The position numbers were made by a program, and so were the translations under genes. The notes beneath the pieces were generated by a model. The model saw only the letters and a program-made list of their open reading frames with translations. It was not told where the DNA came from and did no database searches. This document shows positions 61,631 through 64,000 of a stretch of DNA of 64,000 bases, one piece after another. Position 1 is the first letter of the stretch. Every line of letters starts with the position of its first letter. The stretch comes from Streptomyces sp. NBC_01210 (lineage in GTDB: Bacteria; Actinomycetota; Actinomycetes; Streptomycetales; Streptomycetaceae): the NCBI RefSeq assembly GCF_036010325.1, contig NZ_CP108549.1, forward strand, positions 5,022,001 through 5,086,000, read 5' to 3'.

Positions 61631-62560
61631 ATGGCCAATCCGGGGTACGGAAAGCGCCTCGCGGCTGACGAATTCCCGCGCGTAGAAGCGGACTTCGCAC
61701 ATCTGCCCCCGAGGGCGGCAGAGCTCGCGTCGCTCATCGACCGCCTGCCCGAGGGTTCCGCGATGGGCTACAAGACGCTCGCCGCCACGCACCCCGTCTA
61801 CGGCCAACAGGCCTGCCGCAGCGCCCTCAAGGAGCTCACGGACGCGGGACACCTGCGGCTGGTCAAGGAGCACCTGACGCTGGGGGACTCCACAATGCGC
61901 TGGGTGACGCGGACGTATTGGTCCCGTATCCGCAGATCGGATGTGTGGTGGGCGGAGTTTGTCCGCCGCGTGCACGGGGTCGACGTCACGGTGCTGGGTC
62001 GGGCGGGCCTGGCCCGCGTAGACGACGCAGACGAACCGGCACCCGCCCCCCTGCCCTCCCCGTCGGAGGCCTACGGCGTACTGGCCCGGCTCGGCCGCAC
62101 CGAACCCCGTATGACCCTGTCCGCCGCCGACTGCGCCGCGCTCGAACCGCTGGCCTGCGAGTGGCTGGCGCGTGGGGCCACCCACAACCACCTCACCCAG
62201 GCGTTGACCGCGGGCTTGCCGTCACCTGTACACAGCCCCGCTGCCATCGCCCGTACCCGACTGGAGAACAAGATGCCACCCAAGTCCACGGCCGGCACCG
62301 GCCGGGCCAGGGTCAACAAGATCGTGATGATCTGCGCCGGCTGCGATGCCGACGAGACGACGACGAAGCTCACGAACGGCCTCTGCGCCGCCTGCCGTAA
62401 AGAGCTGGACCGGGAGCCCGAGTGCGACGCCACCTGGCCCCCCGTCGGCTACGTGCCCGACACCTTCCGCGCGGCCCCGATCGAGTACGTCGTGAACCAC
62501 CACCTCCGTGCGGACGAGGCCCGCATCGCGGCCGGCCTCCCGCCACGAGGCCGGGGCTGA
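61631..62560 (+). CDS. Winged-helix protein with C-terminal zinc ribbon
   Basis: The protein has 309 residues. MANPGYGKRLAADEFPRVEADFAHLPPRAAELASLIDRLPEGSAM opens a winged-helix DNA-binding domain (MGYKTLAATHPVYGQQACRSALKELTDAGHLRLV). The middle is Ala/Pro-rich, and the end has a four-Cys motif CAGC...CAAC (about 237-257), probably zinc-binding. This type is common in Streptomyces accessory and plasmid-like regions. It leads a tight run of four genes ending with a toxin-antitoxin pair. Confidence 0.75.
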   Translation: MANPGYGKRLAADEFPRVEADFAHLPPRAAELASLIDRLPEGSAMGYKTLAATHPVYGQQACRSALKELTDAGHLRLVKEHLTLGDSTMRWVTRTYWSRIRRSDVWWAEFVRRVHGVDVTVLGRAGLARVDDADEPAPAPLPSPSEAYGVLARLGRTEPRMTLSAADCAALEPLACEWLARGATHNHLTQALTAGLPSPVHSPAAIARTRLENKMPPKSTAGTGRARVNKIVMICAGCDADETTTKLTNGLCAACRKELDREPECDATWPPVGYVPDTFRAAPIEYVVNHHLRADEARIAAGLPPRGRG

Positions 62561-62561
62561 G

Positions 62562-62747
62562 ATGAGCGGGACGGATGACGGCGCCTTCCTGTCCCTGAAG
62601 CTTGACGCTGACCTCTTGGTACGCCTGGAAGCGTATGCGCAGGCGGATCGAAGGGCGGTGTGTGCGGCAGTCCATGCCTGGGTCGACGAGATCTTGGCAC
62701 CCCGCGGCGACGGGTTCGGCGCCCGGCCGTCTGAGGAGGACCGGTGA
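62562..62747 (+). CDS. Small ribbon-helix-helix-like protein
   Basis: The protein has 61 residues. FLSLKLDADLLVRLEAYAQADRRAVCAAVHAWVDEIL has the strand-helix-helix spacing of ribbon-helix-helix (CopG/MetJ-like) DNA-binding proteins. It starts 1 bp after the previous stop and overlaps the next frame. It could be an accessory DNA-binding protein of the adjoining toxin-antitoxin locus; this is tentative. Confidence 0.5.
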   Translation: MSGTDDGAFLSLKLDADLLVRLEAYAQADRRAVCAAVHAWVDEILAPRGDGFGARPSEEDR

Positions 62748-62830
62748 ATCACAAGTCCGCGCTCGCGCGCCACAGGCAGGCGGCCGTGGCCAAGGTGCCG
62801 GAACCACACACGGACTGTCATACGCTGCAT

Positions 62831-63055
62831 ATGATTCAGAGTGTGACGACAAAAGAACGGGTGACTGTGACACTCCCCGCCGATCTGCTGGCTACCGCCA
62901 AGGCCGCATCCGGAGGCAATCTCTCCGCCTACGTCGAACGCGCCGTGCGCGCCCAGGCACTCTCCGAAGCGGGAGAGGCGATTACCGCATGGCGTGGGGG
63001 CGCCGCTGCCGACCTGGACGATCTCGCAGATGTCTTCGGGGAGGATGTCGCTTGA
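62831..63055 (+). CDS. Antitoxin of a MazEF/PemIK-like pair
   Basis: The protein has 74 residues. ERVTVTLPADLLATAKAASGGNLSAYVERAVRAQAL is a ribbon-helix-helix domain, followed by an acidic tail (AADLDDLADVFGEDVA) typical of MazF-neutralising segments. The start is uncertain: ATG 62831, or GTG 62843, which would be leaderless from the -10-like TATGAT at 62830-62835. A longer in-frame GTG at 62744 overlaps the previous gene. The stop overlaps the toxin's TTG start. Confidence 0.7.
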   Translation: MIQSVTTKERVTVTLPADLLATAKAASGGNLSAYVERAVRAQALSEAGEAITAWRGGAAADLDDLADVFGEDVA

Positions 63056-63372
63056 TCCTCGAACGCGGCCAGGTCTGGGAGGTCCAGCTCGCCACCAAGA
63101 CGCGTACGGTGCTGATCGTCGAGTCGGACGCAGCCATCCGCGCGTTGCCCGGAACGGTCGTCTGCATGATGATTGACCAGACCGGCGGCGCACCCGACAC
63201 GGTCATTACAGTGCCGGTGACCGAACCGATCACGGGTGCGGCCGTAGCGGTTGACCTGGTGGCCCTGACCGACAAGCGCATCAGCTCCGGCGCATTCCTC
63301 GGCTCGGTGGATGACGTTGCAATGGGGCGGGTATCTGCTGCCCTGCGCGTCGTTCTCGACCTGACCGACTAA
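63052..63372 (+). CDS. MazF/PemK-like toxin
   Basis: The protein has 106 residues from TTG 63052 (LILERGQVWEVQLATKTRTVLIVESD). RGQVWEV resembles the opening RGDVWLV of MazF/PemK endoribonucleases; TVVCMMID, TVITVPVTEP and VDLVALTDKRISSGAFLGSVDDVAMGRVSAALRVVLDL match later strands and the C-terminal helix. The RP-type residue after the first strand is replaced (TKTRTVLIV), so activity is uncertain. It overlaps its antitoxin by 4 bp. Confidence 0.7.
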   Translation: MILERGQVWEVQLATKTRTVLIVESDAAIRALPGTVVCMMIDQTGGAPDTVITVPVTEPITGAAVAVDLVALTDKRISSGAFLGSVDDVAMGRVSAALRVVLDLTD

Positions 63373-63450
63373 CTCCCCTCGTTGCAGGGTCCCGGTCTTC
63401 TTCGCAGGCCAGAGGCGGTCGGTGTGGACACGCAGGGCCGATCCGGGGCC

Positions 63451-63864
63451 TCAGGACTCCGCAGCGGCCTCCTCCGCGTCCGTGTCCGGCTTGACCTCGC
63501 CACCCAGTGCCTCCGCGATCGCCGCGAACTCGTCCAGTGCGGCCTGAAGGTCCTCGAGCTGTGGGCCGCCTGGTTGCGGTCCCGCCTGATGCGGTCGAAA
63601 TTGTCGCGGATGTCGGGGCCGAGGACGCCGGCCCCGGTGGGAGCGGCGGGTGCCCTCGACGCGCAGCGCGGTACGGCTAACGAGCTCCGCGGCGAGCACT
63701 TCACCAAACTGGCCCGCCTGGATCAGGGCGGCGTTGGGATTGGTGAAGACAGTGGCCTCGGCCTGAGCGCCGTAGATGGCGAGCAGCGGCTGCAAGGGGA
63801 ACAGGGCACCGAAATTCGGTGAGGACTTCGCCGGCTTCCGCGGTCCTGTGGCCGGGAACCGCAT
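63451..63864 (-). pseudogene. Frameshifted DUF4145/HEPN-like gene
   Basis: From ATG 63864 one frame gives SSPNFGALFPLQPLLAIYG, then AQAEATVFTNPNAALIQAGQFGEVLA, as found at the start of DUF4145 and type I restriction-associated proteins. The family continues in a second frame (GVLGPDIRDNFDRIRRDRNQAAHSS, with an Rx4H motif), then the first frame resumes with LEDLQAALDEFAAIAEALGGE to the stop. Two opposite frameshifts near 63650 and 63550 are needed to restore it. It is either a pseudogene or contains assembly errors. Confidence 0.65.
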
Positions 63865-64000
63865 CGCGGCATGTGACCCGCCCCACACTCCGCGTACTGC
63901 GCCTGACCCCGGGCAGGAGTCGTCCGAGCGGCCGTGATCTCCTTCCCATGATCACTGAGTGAGCGGGACATCTCACGATGTGACATCAGCGGGGCGGAGA
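63865..64000. other. Right edge, no supported gene
   Basis: The last 136 bases contain no convincing coding frame; short ORFs here lack any family resemblance that I recognise. Confidence 0.4.

Overview
The window is high-GC actinobacterial DNA, almost certainly from the central chromosome of a Streptomyces. The evidence is the codon bias, frequent GTG and TTG starts, overlapping start/stop pairs, Scr1-type XRE/DUF397 pairs, DUF3151/3152/5063/2617 proteins, and housekeeping genes in the order clpB - pyrE - fba - purA - ybaB - recR. As I recall, that order matches the origin-proximal part of Streptomyces chromosomes. An exact parS-type 14-mer between pyrE and fba fits this position.

Layout. 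1-1.8 kb: a LuxR-type regulator (runs off the left edge) is divergent from a two-gene operon. The operon encodes a secreted peptide with five GEPSWG repeats and a small Rieske-oxygenase-like protein that has lost its cluster ligands. I consider this the best candidate for an undescribed system. 1.9-9.6 kb: PPOX oxidoreductase, clpB with an HspR (HAIR) box, YbjN, a PIG-V-type glycosyltransferase, an aminotransferase, a Gly/Cys-tailed membrane microprotein, DUF2617. 9.6-20 kb: membrane-fused spermidine synthase, SRPBCC protein, epimerase, pyrE, parS, fba, PatB-like lyase, MFS exporter, lipoprotein, DUF3151, DUF3152 with a (CAGAAC)10 tract. 20-23 kb: kynA, kynU and an alpha/beta hydrolase, which together could take tryptophan to anthranilate. 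23-29.6 kb: secreted DUF1023 hydrolase, membrane acyltransferase and two tandem-duplicated DesK/NarL-type two-component systems. 29.7-36.6 kb: P450, ABC exporter with a divergent GbsR/MarR regulator, diacylglycerol-kinase-like protein, purA.

36.6-46 kb: two paralogous transmembrane Ser/Thr kinases flank an accessory block containing an RHH/PIN-like toxin-antitoxin pair, a P450, an XRE/double-DUF397 pair with iteron-like repeats, a small conserved protein and a Tat-secreted protein. 46-52.7 kb: VOC protein, DJ-1/MarR operon with a strong palindromic operator, class III aminotransferase, collagen-like secreted protein, an oxidoreductase pseudogene and a GntR regulator. 52.7-60.9 kb: a GT2 plus polytopic membrane fusion, a methyltransferase, a 56-bp tandem array, a SLATT membrane protein, then ybaB-recR-DUF5063 and a lipoprotein. 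60.9-64 kb: a decayed accessory patch with a HEPN fossil, a DUF397 fossil, an HTH/zinc-ribbon protein, a MazF/PemK-like toxin-antitoxin pair and a frameshifted DUF4145-like gene.

A family of dispersed intergenic repeats (core CCGGCG-A/T-TTGAGG with a GGGGCTCCGCCCC palindrome) recurs at about 29.7, 34.2, 47.8, 51.4 and 57 kb, often at the edges of pseudogenes or accessory genes. No tRNA, rRNA, CRISPR array, complete insertion sequence or integrase was seen. All calls come from reading the sequence; no database search was run.
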